The notes under the pieces: model-generated
Databases searched by the model: none
Seen by the model: the letters and a program-made list of their open reading frames with translations, nothing else
Told to the model about the DNA's origin: nothing
Source: Micropterix aruncella
Taxonomy: Eukaryota; Arthropoda; Insecta; Lepidoptera; Micropterigidae
NCBI GenBank assembly: GCA_944548615.1
Contig: OX155950.1
Location: 33,463,170-33,527,169, forward strand
Reading direction: 5' to 3'
Length of the DNA: 64,000 nt
Made by a program: the position numbers and the translations under genes
In this document: one piece after another, positions 34,300 to 45,974 of the stretch
Position numbering within the stretch: the stretch's first letter is position 1
Layout of the letters: every line of letters starts with the position of its first letter

Positions 34300-37200
34300 T
34301 TGTTTTTTCCTTTTTTTATTACCACCTGCTTTTTTGCTGCTTCTGATGAACTCTATTCAAGAATGTCACTAATTAAAAACTCACCCTGTATATCAATCAA
34401 AGGTCTGCAAAATCAAATTCTGGGATTGAGCCTCGTCGACATGTAGTTTCTAAAACTCTTGGCCTAAATTAAATGTCATACCTCTGTAATATTATAATAA
34501 TAAAAATGTACGTAAAGCGAGTTGCAATGTAAAATTCCGTGTTTTATGGAAATATTTTAAAACCAACCGAGTTGCGCCCTCAAAATGGCCGAAATTTTAT
34601 ACATTTTTAGGGGTTGTTTTGTCATTTCTCGTCCGCCGTCGAACCGAATATTTTTATCGTCGTCGAATCGTTCATTTAACTCTTTTTTCGCACGTGGACA
34701 AATAAATTTGATATTGCGGACGCATCCCATTTTTAAAATATTCAAAGCGTGAAATTAAAAACCGGCAAATACGACCCGACCAGCTCGTATACTTTATAAT
34801 AAAAAATAGGTTTGTAATTATTGTGAAACGAATTTTCCATTCTTCTAATATTTTTGACGTGACAACGTCTTATAATTCGATGGAGCCGGCTGCACGCACG
34901 AAAAAACATGACTCATGAGGCGTTACCTCGCTCTGAGGCGTTCCATTTAAGGCTTGAAGTGCAAGCGAGAGCGCAGAACGAGCGACAAAGAGGCACAATC
35001 GGCCTCCGCGTTCGGCAGCGTTCGACATCTGTCTCTCTCCTACTTGAGTGAGCGATGCGTCCGCGTGGACAGCTGCTATACAATAATACATTTACATGTT
35101 TTCGTCAAGTATGAAGTGCAGTGAAAAGTGGATGTGGTGTCAATTGTTTATAGCAACGATAATTGCGGCGATAAAGGTAATGATTCTTTCGATATTAAAT
35201 ATATGTTCAGTGATATATTGTCGAATATTCGTGCTTTCATCAATAAAATAAATAGCATCGGTCCGCTAGTGCAGCGATTGTAGGTTATGCTATATTTGAC
35301 AAAACTATAATAATAAGTTAACAGAACTATTTAGCGATGAGTAAAAAATCAATGGCTTTACTATTCGATCGAAATAATTATCGAGCGTAGCTATGATTTC
35401 AAAAAATTAAAACATAAATGTTAAATCTTCCACATATCATAACAACGTGTCTGAAATGACAGGTTGGACCAGCCAGCCGCAAAGGGAACAATTGACATAA
35501 TTGTATTTATGTATATAAAAAATTGTATGTAAAAAAAATACATAATTGTATTTATGCGTACAAATAAATGTAACTTGATCAATTCAATTGTGATTTCCAT
35601 TTACCTCCTTCTCTACATCCATACAAAATATCTATCAAACAAATAAAATTAAAATTTTCTTTTGAAAAACGTAACCATTCCATCAGTATTTTCTTATGAC
35701 GTTGTCACGTTCAACTATCGTCAGTAAACCGACTTTACAGACAACCGATTTTTTTTTTATAATCTCGACTGAATTACAAAATTATATGAAAGGAATTCCT
35801 AATTTATTCGTAGATTTATTCAATTCATACGAAATGTCTCTTTGCCAGTGTGCCACTGTATTAATGTTGTACTGTAGGAAATGTACCGAAAACCGACAAG
35901 GCGTCAGGCTGTTTTCGTACATTTTTCACGCAAATTACTAACCATACGTCCTAATAAAATTTCGCCATTACCAAGGAATATTTCATGCGCGCGAAAGAGC
36001 GAATTTATGACGGATAAGAAGAATATATCTTCGGGATTACGTCTGCCCGTATTATACTAAAATATCATGCGTTATTGCCGTACCCAAATGATACCAATTT
36101 GCGGCTCGTACAAGTATTTGTACGAGTATAATATACATGTTTATGCGTGGCAATGCGTGGTCTCTTGTCCTCTAATACATACTTTGTTTTTCTTCTTTTT
36201 GTAGCATATGAAAACGATGGTCGAAATTATGAAATGTCAATATAAGCATTGATTATATAGGGTATCAAATTGCTCAATGCCGTACTACGTTTTGGCAGTT
36301 CGGATTTTACTATCAAACTCGATGTGTAGATTTCACCCATAGTTCAAAATATTGAATAATTTTCTCCTATGTTCAGTGGCCTTCTAAACATATCTACAGG
36401 GACGTCCTATCTCAAAAAAGAATAATAATATATGGCGTCAAAAGAATTGTTAAATCGTAGTTCTTATTATTTTAATTTTATTATTTAATATTATTAGATG
36501 TATTGCACAATATCATTTAAATAAAAAGTCAATTTTAATTTGCTATAAAGGTTTTAATTCATAATAATTAGGCGCTTTAATGTTCAAATAGTCTAATAGA
36601 TAGCAATTTAATATCGTCGTATTATTTCTGTGATTTAATCAGCCTATACAAATGCGATAGATGTCACTAAAAAAATATTGTTATTATTGTTATCATTGGT
36701 TATATAATGTTTTTTTTTATAATCAATCAATCCTTTATAGGAAAACCATTCATTAAAATTGGTATTATAGATGACCAAATAAATTACTATTAGTTTCGCC
36801 GGACAATGCTATCAGTGCCACCTGCTTGTCACCTGCGCGGAAGGGTTGCCAAAACGTAATATGGTATTGAGAAATCTAATACCTACCCTATTTAATCAAT
36901 GATATAATCATCGAACATTCGCAAATTTTGCTATTTTCCACAGTTGACTGTCTATGTCCACTTCTAAGGATTACGAGAATGGCTTCAAATCGCCTTGTCT
37001 CAATAAATATGCGGAGCAGGCACGTGTGTACCTTCGGGCGACCGTTTATACTGTCTGTACTTCTCGATAGATGTTCTGTTCTAATCTCGTTCGATCTCTT
37101 TTCGCGACTCGCTATGTCGTGGTAGGGGATGTTAGTAGCGACACAGTATACTAATCTGGTATGCTGTGGTAGCGATGGGGATCGTTTCCATATTATTTCT

Positions 37201-37420
37201 CAACGCCATTAAAATTTCGACTTGCGATTGACTGCGCACCGCAGAGTACGTTGACTTTACACACTCAAAGGACAAGGGACAAAAGTGTAAGGGCGCCTGG
37301 CCCACCTCTCCAATAGCAGTTACGTATGCAGTGGAAAGATCTATTTATCTAGAACTTTTATGAGTACCGCAACTTACCTCTATTATGAACCGTTTCGGAG
37401 TTTTGACGTTCGGAATCTTC
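34300..37420. other. AT-rich non-coding with a GC patch
   Basis: GC patch at 34870-35060. A plus-strand frame at 36928-37125 is preceded by ttttccacag, but I do not recognise its product. The motif cataattgtatttatg is repeated near 35497 and 35540. No gene supported. Confidence 0.4.
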
Positions 37421-37424
37421 TTAA

Positions 37425-37687
37425 CCCCTCAAGCCCCGATTGGCCGATATCGGCCACAAACTGATTCAGCGTGACGGGCCCGTTTTAATTTTATTTTAAT
37501 TTGATTTGTTTTATTTTATTATATTTTACTATGTTAATATGTTTTATTTTAATTATGGGTACAGTGGTTTGGCAGTAATTAATGTTTTTGGTGAGACAGC
37601 GTCATAATTCATTTTTTTTACTAATTTTTACTAAAATTTTTTGGGACATCAACTTGTCAATCGGCTGAGGGGCCGAGGCCTGAAGCG
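37425..37687 (-). mobile_element. TTAA-flanked MITE, copy P2 (263 bp)
   Basis: Inverted relative to P1, with TTAA at 37421-37424 and 37688-37691. The ends cccctcaagccc and (reverse complement of the right end) cgcttcaggcct form the imperfect TIR. The palindrome tggccgatatcggcca near the left end is identical in P1. Non-coding. Confidence 0.85.
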
Positions 37688-37694
37688 TTAAATA

Positions 37695-38775
37695 TGGCTA
37701 GTTACACGAAAACCCCAATGACAATATTATTAATATTTATTATTTGCAGGTAACATTCAGATAAGATAGTATATTATGAAGTACGATCACTTGGCATGGC
37801 ATGTTGGACAGCTGACCTTAAAAACTGACCCACTAAACAGAGCGACAATGAAATCAAAAGACACATTACAGAGGTCATGCAACATATCTCAGTATTTCCT
37901 ATCCGTAAACTGTTGTACTTACACAGCGTATGTACTATATCGTTTCGGGTATTCTGCGATGGTTTTTATATAAACAGTTATTAAAAATACAATGCCTGGA
38001 TGCGTTAGGTGCACTAGGATATCAGGTAATTAGCCATATTTAATAAGATATAACTCAGAACCGGCCCATAATTGAAATCAGTCGTTTTAGTAATAAAGTT
38101 CTATATATAGAGATTTTTCCATTGGTAAGTATATGATTTACAGCTATTGAAAAGGTGGGCTCAAAATGGCCCATTCTCTTTACCGAGGTTTCGGTATATT
38201 TCTTTTGTTTTAATTTGGATCGAGACGGAAAACAAAGACCTATTCCGACGCGTCCAATTCTGCTTCATGCGACACAACGGAGACATTATTAGCGTCGTAT
38301 TCGCATATTTCGTCGCGTTATTACGCGTAATAGACAGAGGCGGCGCGGCACGCGGCGCCGATATTGTCGCAGCTCCGAGCCTTCGGTACAAACAAGATTC
38401 CCAGCCCTCCCCTCCTGTAAGCCTCCGCGGCGCACTCCTTAGCTGAAAATGACGTGCAAAAATACGCGCGCGGCTTATGATATTACGCCCGGAAAAATTC
38501 TCACTTGATGAAATTGCACGAGCTTAAATAACACACAATGCGAGGTGGCTGTCTCCGCACCCTCGGATGAGTGCGCGAATATATTGCTGGCGCCACCATT
38601 TTTTATATAAGGCGATTCAACTTTAAAACATGTTTTTTTCGGTTAACTCAAGTAACACAACTTACCATTAAAGTTCGCAAATAAAAGGTATGCAGGAAAT
38701 GTGCTATCTTCCTATTTCAGTTTAGCAGCTCAAATAAAATGCCATCATGCAAGGGCCGAAGCCACCAGTCTATCT
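37695..38775. other. Non-coding with a GC-rich patch
   Basis: An AG|GT junction lies at 37749/37750. A GC patch with ggcgcggcacgcggcgcc lies at 38335-38365. Overlapping frames there (38147-38446 plus, 38161-38391 minus) have no known domain. Confidence 0.4.
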
Positions 38776-38779
38776 CTTA

Positions 38780-39170
38780 CTTTTTACACCACTGCCCAAC
38801 TAAAAAGAGTGTAATGTGTTTAGGTTTCATCAATGTATGTTTTCCGTTTCTTTATTCCACCATATCTTCTAAACGCTTAAACTTATTTAAAAGTGTGTGG
38901 TATTATAAGTGTGTGTCATAAGGTACTTTAACTGTCGAAATATTCAGTAGGTAGTTGTCTAAATGTCCAAATGTCCAAATGATAATAATTAACATAAATA
39001 CATCGTGTTTAGCATCAAATGAATGGTCTGATTGAGTACATTCCGGAAAAATACATGTATGTATATGGATAAATACGTAAACTTCAAATATTTAATAAAA
39101 AAACCGTAATAAAAATAATTGTAAATACAATAGTTCACTTTCTCTAATGGCGGTCGTGTTTTATATTATT
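38780..39170 (+). mobile_element. Family W dispersed repeat, copy W4
   Basis: Collinear with W1 and W3 from cactgcccaactaaaaagag to ggcggtcgtgttttat. Confidence 0.85.
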
Positions 39171-39174
39171 TTTA

Positions 39175-39900
39175 ATATATTTGCTTGTTTAAACAAAATG
39201 ATCATTTATTTTAAAATGTTAAACCTCAACCGTAAAGGTGGGTTATGCTTTGTCGAGAATGGAGGCTCATAGCTTCTACAAAACTATCAAACTAGAAAAG
39301 AAAAACATGCTTGAGAGCTACGCATAAGTCAAGATCACTTCGATTTTGAGTTATCAAGTGTCACGATGCCGGCCATCTGAGAACTATCCGTCTTGAAGCT
39401 ACTAAATGTGCTGCTCTACATCCACTGCCGAAGAACGTACATTCAAACAAGTCAATAAAGTGGCGATGGAGCAAAAAAAGTTTACGAGCAATTTGGCCCG
39501 GACTCGGCTAAATTACATCGGTCTCCGGTAGTTAGATTTGACGTTGGCCATTTCGCCAGCTCTTTACGGTTCACCCCGTTGTGACCCCTTCTCCCCCCGC
39601 CCCCCTCACACTGCTGCTGCTCCGCCCCTCGCAGTCGACGGACATTTAGAAGTCTGGAAACCCCCTTAACCTAATTTTGTTAAAGCTTTACTTGTGTCCT
39701 GCACCGAACGAACGCCGTCGGGAATTGTAGCCGCGGAAGAGTTCAGCAAGCCTCGGTTAATTTAGCGTTATTAGAGATTTTTCGTTTAGTGATTTTTTAG
39801 AAACCGAGTACTAGCGTATCGTTGTACCTACATGATTATATTCCGACATTTTTACAAATTTACATTTTTATAATTTATTGTACTTTTTTCATGCAGGTTC
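39175..39900. other. Non-coding with a C-rich patch
   Basis: C-rich stretch at 39580-39640. No gene or repeat partner recognised. Confidence 0.4.
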
Positions 39901-39988
39901 ATGATACTTGGAGGTGTCAACGATACAGCGGGCGAACCGGTCACCTCAGAAAGTTTTAACGGCATTTGATTGTTCTGTCTCCTGTGAG

Positions 39989-40344
39989 GCACAGTATACC
40001 AGACAGTAGCTTCTTAAGAGAAGCTACTGTCTGGTATACTTACAACAACAACAAAATTGAAATCGAAGCAAGTGACGTCAGGAATCTTAAGGGCTACCAC
40101 AAATCGTAATATGATTACTCGTCTTCTTCTTGAAGCATCATCTCGGCCACATTTACGGTGCCCCGGCGACGCAGATGCTATTATGCTACCGATTTGTTCT
40201 GAGAATACCAAATGGCGTCGACTCGTAAATCTCCACAAAAAAAGTAATAGTAAGAGCTTACCCCTAGCCCCACTTCCGTCGCACCCTCTTTGCGCATTGC
40301 CTTGTAGCTTTTAAGTGAGCTTACTGGGTGTTATTATACTATGC
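39989..40344 (+). mobile_element. Family Y element, copy Y3, with target duplication
   Basis: The left end GCACAGTATA and the reverse complement of the right end, GCATAGTATA, form a 9/10 inverted repeat. GTGAG flanks both sides (39984-39988, 40345-40349) and occurs once in uninterrupted X copies. Interior landmarks are shared with Y1 and Y2. The 356-bp element has no coding capacity; overlapping frames 40014-40238 and 40057-40314 are not conserved. A 5-bp duplication is compatible with several superfamilies, so I leave the class open. Confidence 0.75.
39993..40040. repeat. Perfect hairpin, 22-bp arms, 4-nt loop
   Basis: 39993-40014 is the exact reverse complement of 40019-40040 around TAAG. 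It lies at the left end of Y3 and consists of the Y terminus followed by an inverted copy of itself. Confidence 0.9.
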
Positions 40345-40414
40345 GTGAGGTGAGCGTAGAAGACTTGGGACGAAACAGTCCACTGTTTAGTCACACCACT
40401 CGCATGTAAGCAGT

Positions 40415-41135
40415 ACATTGGGTATATATTAAGCAGTAAGGTGTTAGTACATTGACTATATACTAAGCAGTATTCATAGAATAGCAGCAAGAAGGGAAAG
40501 GCTATAGAGCGAGCCATGTGCAGTGGCATGGACACTTCCGTTAGGGAGACAACAAAAACATCATTTAAAGGCTGTACCGGCTTTTAAAAAACTGGCACAG
40601 CGCAGCTGGAAGCAAGCAATTCACGAAGACGGCAAGGCACTCGCTACTAGAGGGGTAGCGCACCAAACTCTCATTTCTTCTAAACGAGACGCCCAGTGCG
40701 CTACGAAGATACGAAATGCCGCAAAGCATTCATTACTACTCAGTCAGAGTACCAAGTGGGATAACCACTTATGTGGCCACTCCGCTTCTAGTAGTTCTTC
40801 CCTGGCGTACGACAGCAACAAGCACGAACATATCATATGTTCTACAGTCTGAAAGACTACGTATCATTATATTTCGACAGATTTTTAAATCACGAGATTA
40901 TCTTTATTGGATGATTGTATAATTACACGATAACCGACAGCGACTATCTTGCACTGAAATTCCGCCGATAAACATACCTCAATAATCATCTTATATTTAT
41001 TTTTTAAACATGACCTAATTTTCAAAATCAAGCTGATATATACACGAGAAGAGCAACACAAGAGCAAGAGTACACAAGTTGCTCGTACACAAGAGCAAGA
41101 GTTATATATCTCTGATTTTTTTCATTTTATATTGT
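40415..41135. other. Non-coding, unassigned
   Basis: A ~54-bp imperfect tandem duplication around agtacattg and aagcagta lies near 40385-40470, and gtacacaagagcaagag units recur near 41055-41105. Frames at 40523-40852 and 40716-40922 have no known domain. Confidence 0.4.
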
Positions 41136-41393
41136 GTAGTAGTTGAACTTAGGAAACGTATAGAAGCATTCGAGATGTGGGCATACAGACGCATGATGTT
41201 GATATCTTGGACTCAGAAAGTCACCAATGAGGAAGTTCTACGACGTTTCGGTCAAAAACGCAAGCTTTGGCAGACCATCAAACAGCGCAACGTTGCGTAC
41301 CTGGGTTACTTGCTTAGGCACGATAGGTACGAACTCCTACACCTCATTATGATGGGAAAAGTTGCAGGAGAGAGGAGACTTGGCCGTAGATGA
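41079..41393 (+). pseudogene. RTE-like reverse transcriptase C-terminal fragment
   Basis: From about residue 22 the frame reads ELRKRIEAFEMWAYRRMM, SWTQKVTNEEVLRRFG, a Q-rich linker, VAYLGYLLRHDRYELLHLI and GKVAGERRLGRR. This is the standard C-terminal order of RTE-type proteins often annotated as craniofacial-development-protein-2-like. After a stop the same frame continues as KSW, stop, RNIRDWTGITSVAKLF up to about 41510, so at least two premature stops break it. Residues before ELRKR are flanking sequence. Confidence 0.85.
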
Positions 41394-41531
41394 AAATCTT
41401 GGTAGCGGAACATTCGGGATTGGACGGGGATTACGAGTGTCGCAAAATTGTTTTGCCTGGCGAAGGACAAAAGAAGTATGCAAAGCTGACTGCCAACCTT
41501 CACTAGTTAAAGAGGCACCCTAAGAAGAAGA
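41142..41531 (+). mobile_element. RTE-like LINE 3' terminus
   Basis: Carries the C-terminal end of an endonuclease-reverse transcriptase followed by almost no 3' UTR and a short AAGAAGAAG-type tail. The element is 5'-truncated near 41142. Confidence 0.8.
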
Positions 41532-41534
41532 AGT

Positions 41535-42285
41535 AGTTGAAAAAAAATGGTAAAAAGTACATTATTTGCGGCTGGAGTATGAGCGCGAAAAATCGCCGAC
41601 TTGGTGTCGGCTATAGAAGTACAAACGGGTTTGCGAATGGGTATTTCACCTATAATGCCTTGTATGCTTAGGCGAACTAGTTTCTAATAAATAAACTTTC
41701 TCCTTGTTTCAGGTGAGTTTCAACATCTCACGAAGTGGTTAAACAGAAGTTTGCATTAATTAATACGTAGAGTGAGCCGTCAAAACAACAGTGCTTGCGA
41801 ATACACACTACACGCCCGTGAGGTAGGTTTGTTTCTCGTTATTCGTAACAGTGCTGTTCACTTGCCCCAGTCTGCGCCCGAGTGGCCGTCCAGAACAACT
41901 GGCCACCCGCCCCAGAACAAACACATTTCAAGCCGAAACGACTGTTTGCCCGGTAGCTTCGCGCGCGCGGTTCGCACTCGACGCGGATTTCAGAAATGAA
42001 CGCCCGGCTTACGCGGCCCGCAATAACACTCAGCGACAACTTCCCCGATGTTTGGGAATGTGTTTGCGTTTGGCCGCCTGAAAGCGTCTTCACCCGCGGT
42101 GAATTAATTAGCGCCACTTTTGTGACGTCATTGCGTTCTGCGCGCCGGTTGCGGATTAACCGATGCGTCGCTGCTGTAACGAACGCGGCTATCCATTTAG
42201 TCGGTAATGCCTTTATCACACAAAATACTGAAATTCAGATTTCAGATTCAGTTTCAGGAATTCAGTCAAAATATTAGATTCAGCG
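41535..42285. other. GC/CpG-rich island of unknown role
   Basis: From about 41800 to 42210 the sequence is GC- and CpG-rich with no partner repeat elsewhere in the window. Overlapping frames occur on both strands (41839-42219 minus, 41851-42081 and 41996-42277 plus), none with a known domain. A promoter or enhancer, or a decayed TE, are possible. Confidence 0.35.
41712..41713 (+). promoter_or_regulatory. Candidate recursive splice junction (strongest)
   Basis: A pyrimidine tract tttctccttgtttcag is directly followed by gtgagt, a full 3' splice site abutting a full 5' splice site. Motif evidence only. Confidence 0.35.
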
Positions 42286-42465
42286 CAAGCGACATCGAAT
42301 CTGTGACCAGACTATAGGATGCACAAATCCATCCAAATCTGATAGTAAGAGAGCGAGGCTCGCCCGTTGGTTACTCTTCCTAGTGCCTTTATTTAAGGCG
42401 TTGGACTCTTACGGGCCGTTGGCATAGCTACTGTAGATTGTATTGTCGGCAAAGTCTGTCAAAAA
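42285..42465 (+). mobile_element. Family X fragment X4
   Basis: Contains gcgcaagcgacatcgaatct, gtgaccagact, tctgatagtaag, cctagtgcct and aaggcgttggactctt, collinear with 11240-11410 in X2. Confidence 0.75.
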
Positions 42466-42511
42466 GTATTGGTACTATAGAATAAATTTCGCAACATGAT
42501 AATACTTAATT

Positions 42512-42879
42512 TACGCTCGGGAGCAAGGAATCCGGGTTACCAACATAAACCTTAATATCTCGGAAACCAAGAATGATAGCTGGTTCAAATAAAAGTATTT
42601 TAAAGACTGTTTAATACTACTCAAATAAAATTAATAAACTTCTTGATTGCTGTAAAGTAATGTCATCAAAAATGCTATAAAGAAAATAAAGGATTTTTAT
42701 AAACCGAACTACGAAGTCACTGTATTTGATTTTGCTTTTGTTTTTGTCAAAAAAATATTAAAAGCATTCCTGGTAGTCAATATTCATTATGAACGTAACA
42801 ATTATGTCACTTATACCCATTCTCAGTTTGGTGATATTAAGCTTTATGTTGGTGAGCCGATTTATTGCTTCCGAGTGTA
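42512..42879 (-). mobile_element. TA-flanked MITE, copy M2 (368 bp)
   Basis: Left end tacgctcgggagcaa, right end ttgcttccgagtgta. The imperfect inverted repeat extends some 55 bp inward (ccaacataaaccttaatat against its complement atattaagctttatgttgg). The interior is homologous to M1 in inverted orientation and the length is similar. Confidence 0.8.
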
Positions 42880-42884
42880 TTATC

Positions 42885-45380
42885 TAAGTAAATCCGTTGC
42901 CATTTACGCTTGTCATTACGCATATTTTCACGCTATTCACTTTGTTGTAACACGCAACTAGTAGACGCTGCAGCACACCAACTTCTAAACATTCAACCGA
43001 TCGCCATGAAAATTGGTATATATATATATATATATATACGAGTAGCTATTTGAGCTGACGATTCTGAAACAGAATCAGTCAAGTAGTCGTATTGAGGACC
43101 ATATCGAATTCAATGTCGCGTCGCGCTGACGTATCGTATCACTACTTCAGAATCCCGAGGCTGCACTGTCAGTCACTGCGATTTCAAAACTTTTCAAAAC
43201 AAAATTTCTTGCACTAGATTTTGTTACAACTGATACGGTCACGTTGCACCGTTGTGATCACGTAGATTTCATCCAATTTTATTATTTATAGAATTTACTC
43301 GAAGAACTCCTATCTAGTCCTCCATGGACGTCAGTCCGGTCATCCGAATGGCCACTGGCCAATCGTAGAACACGCGGCGGCCGAGCGATAAAACGGCCTA
43401 CTTTACGAGGCAATAATCTGTGTAAGCAAGGAATTCAGTTACGAGTGTCTCGGTTCACTTGCTTGCTCTAGCCTAAAGCATTTCAGCTACCGCGCACTTC
43501 GCCGCCGTTGCTCGGGGGACGAGTAATTTCTACAATCTCCGCTATCTGATTTTGCTTGCATTATTTTAAACGGTGGCTAGCTATTGCACGCGCGGGCATA
43601 TCCGCAGGTTATGGAGAAAAAAATATGAAACGTTTCCTGTCGTGTCCTTGTTTAAATTGCATTCGTTATTCTTATTGTAAAACATGGTATTACGTACGCA
43701 AGGTTATAGACAGTTACAAGAATATAGTTGAAATTACTTTATATCGTTATTTTCGTATTACCCTTACGGAGCATCGGGAAACATATAGTAATGGAGTTTC
43801 AACAAAATTCCTTGCAATTCAACAAAGTTACGATTGATATTATTCTGTATAAAACCGTAAGAACAAAACGATATTGTATCAAGAAAAGCAATATTTTTCT
43901 CAGTGCAATGGCGAAACATTAACTAAGTGAAATCTTTGTAGCTATATTTGATGAGTACCGCCAAACTAGGCTGCACCTGTTCCAGAGGTTGAAATTTCTT
44001 GCAATTTCTTCCAATTTATTGGAATTTCTTGCAATATCGCCGCGCTTGACAAAAAGTACTGGACGCTTGACAAAAGAACTATGGAACTACTATAGCAATC
44101 AAATGATAACTGTACAATGATCGCATTGAAATTTCGTATATAGAATATTGAAATCTCATTTTTTAAAACAATTAGATAATTATGAATAAATATGAGAAAG
44201 TCGAAAAAGTGAAAAAAACTCGGCATTTCTAACTTGTACTTGTCTTACGGAAAAATACGGAACCCTATTTAGAAATTGTAAATACTATCGTGATATTTAT
44301 TAGATTCTCTATCAAATTTAATATTCCGTTTTGCTTATTTACATACAGACATATTTAGATATTAGCTCATAAGAACCAATAAAAATTTTGATGATTTATC
44401 AAAAAAAAAAGATGATGTTTGACAATGGAATTTTACCAAAAATATACGCGAATATCGCGCGAAATTATTCTAGCGGCCGTTTATGTATCTATGGTAATAA
44501 TGAGATATTTGGTATGGATTTTAGGATGGGTTCGAATTAGAGAATAATATTACTGTGCGCTCCGGGAGCAGGCCGCCAATATTATTCGTTACGTAGTCCA
44601 CGGTGTTTTGATATGCAACCAAATTTGGTCGTTACGTAGCCGAAGGGTGGATAGAAATATTAGTAAGTGAAATGTGCTTTGTAAATGTGTTGATTAAATA
44701 AATAATGAAGTAAATAATTTTAACGGTAATATCGTTTGTGTAAACTATGCAAAAAAGGCAATAATGTCTTCAAAAGTAAAATATATCCCTATGTGATTTA
44801 ACTGAAATTATTATAATGACAGGACTGACTTAACGACATCAACTACAGGCGTATCCCTGGGTCTTGCGTGTTTGCAAGGACACAGTTCTCTCATATCTGA
44901 TAAATAATTTACAGTAATTTTGCTGGAAGAGTTTATTAGAGAATGGCACTCAAACTATATTCTGATCACGCTATCGTGTCACTGAACTTGACAAATGCAA
45001 AAAATATATGACTGCCGTGCTACATTTGTCTCGAAATTCAGATTTATAAAATTTGTATGGACAACCTACTTCGTTTAGGGTAGTTCGCGTTTTTATATAT
45101 TACCGTAACATCGATGACGATTCCTTTGGATAAGTGGCAGCGAACGTGACAAGTTGAATTTATATCTACGGAATTGCAAATCGTATAGAAGCAATCGTAA
45201 AAGTAAACGTTGCGCTTCGGGAATACGACAGACGCTTCGACGAGGCGATTAAAAATGAAACGAGTGAAAATGCGACACTGAAAAACCTACTTCTCAGCGC
45301 CGCAGGCGTAGGGCCTCCATGATGAAGAAAAAAATTGGGATTTTCCTCGACAATCGTATAAATGTTAACGTTACATTACA
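42885..45380. other. Non-coding, unassigned
   Basis: Short (TA)n at 43017-43037. A GC-rich patch lies at 43320-43530. Repeats of aatttcttgcaatttctt lie at 43990-44035, and a hairpin with gaataatatt arms sits at about 44540-44590. Frames at 43556-43837 and 43728-43922 are unrecognised. Confidence 0.4.
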
Positions 45381-45384
45381 CTTT

Positions 45385-45970
45385 TAAAAAATCGGTTGGG
45401 TCACCTCAAGACGTTCCCGGCAAGTAGATAACCCCCCTTCCTCCTCCATTCCCCCTTTCGTTCTCTCCCTCCCCTCCGCCTCAATCCCCAATTCCCTCCG
45501 CCCTTGCCCCCGTGCGCAAATCCCACCCCCCCCTGAATGTGAATGTGAAGTCATCAAGATCTAGTATTTTCGTAGTAATTTTGTACTTTATTTGTAGCAT
45601 TTTCCGTGTTATTCAAATGGTATTTTATCAATATAATGTGGTATTTTTTCAATATGGCGGAGTCAACAACTTATTTGTGTCGGCTGTATAGGAGATATTT
45701 TAACCAAAATTTCACAATATTGTTTCGGCCCAAAAAGGCATCTGTGTACCGAATTTCAAGCCTTGATGTCCACTATGTCGAGATTGAAGTATGACTAGCG
45801 CGCCGCTTGGTGGACCTATTTCAACTTCAATCTTTTAAACACTTGCCATGACCAAATTATGCGTGCATGCCAAATTTCGGCTCAATTGGATGTACCGTTT
45901 GGGCGCTATCGTGGAGGAATACACAGTCACAGAAGCGAGAGCACACACAGACACACAGAAGTGCGTTAAC
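45385..45970 (+). mobile_element. Family V dispersed repeat, copy V3 (empty site)
   Basis: Starts aatcggttgggtcacctcaa and ttcccggcaagtag, then carries a C-rich insertion at about 45430-45535. The block tttcggcccaaaaaggca to acacacagacacaca is collinear with V2 but lacks the MITE, so it shows the unoccupied site. Confidence 0.75.
45425..45535 (+). repeat. C-rich low-complexity tract
   Basis: Polypyrimidine, C-dominated run between the two conserved parts of V3. Confidence 0.85.
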
Positions 45971-45974
45971 AATA

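Larger units (their letters stand above)
39910..40410 (-). mobile_element. Family X fragment X3, split by element Y3
   Basis: The minus-orientation X end (ggaggtgtcaac, gggcgaaccggtcacctcag, gttttaacg, tctcctgtgag) continues after the Y insertion as gtgagcgtagaagacttggg, matching the order in X8 and X5. Confidence 0.75.

Noticed and set aside
41839..42219. 126-residue minus-strand frame in a CpG-rich island
   Set aside because: No domain, and equally long frames overlap on the other strand; explained by low stop density in GC-rich DNA.
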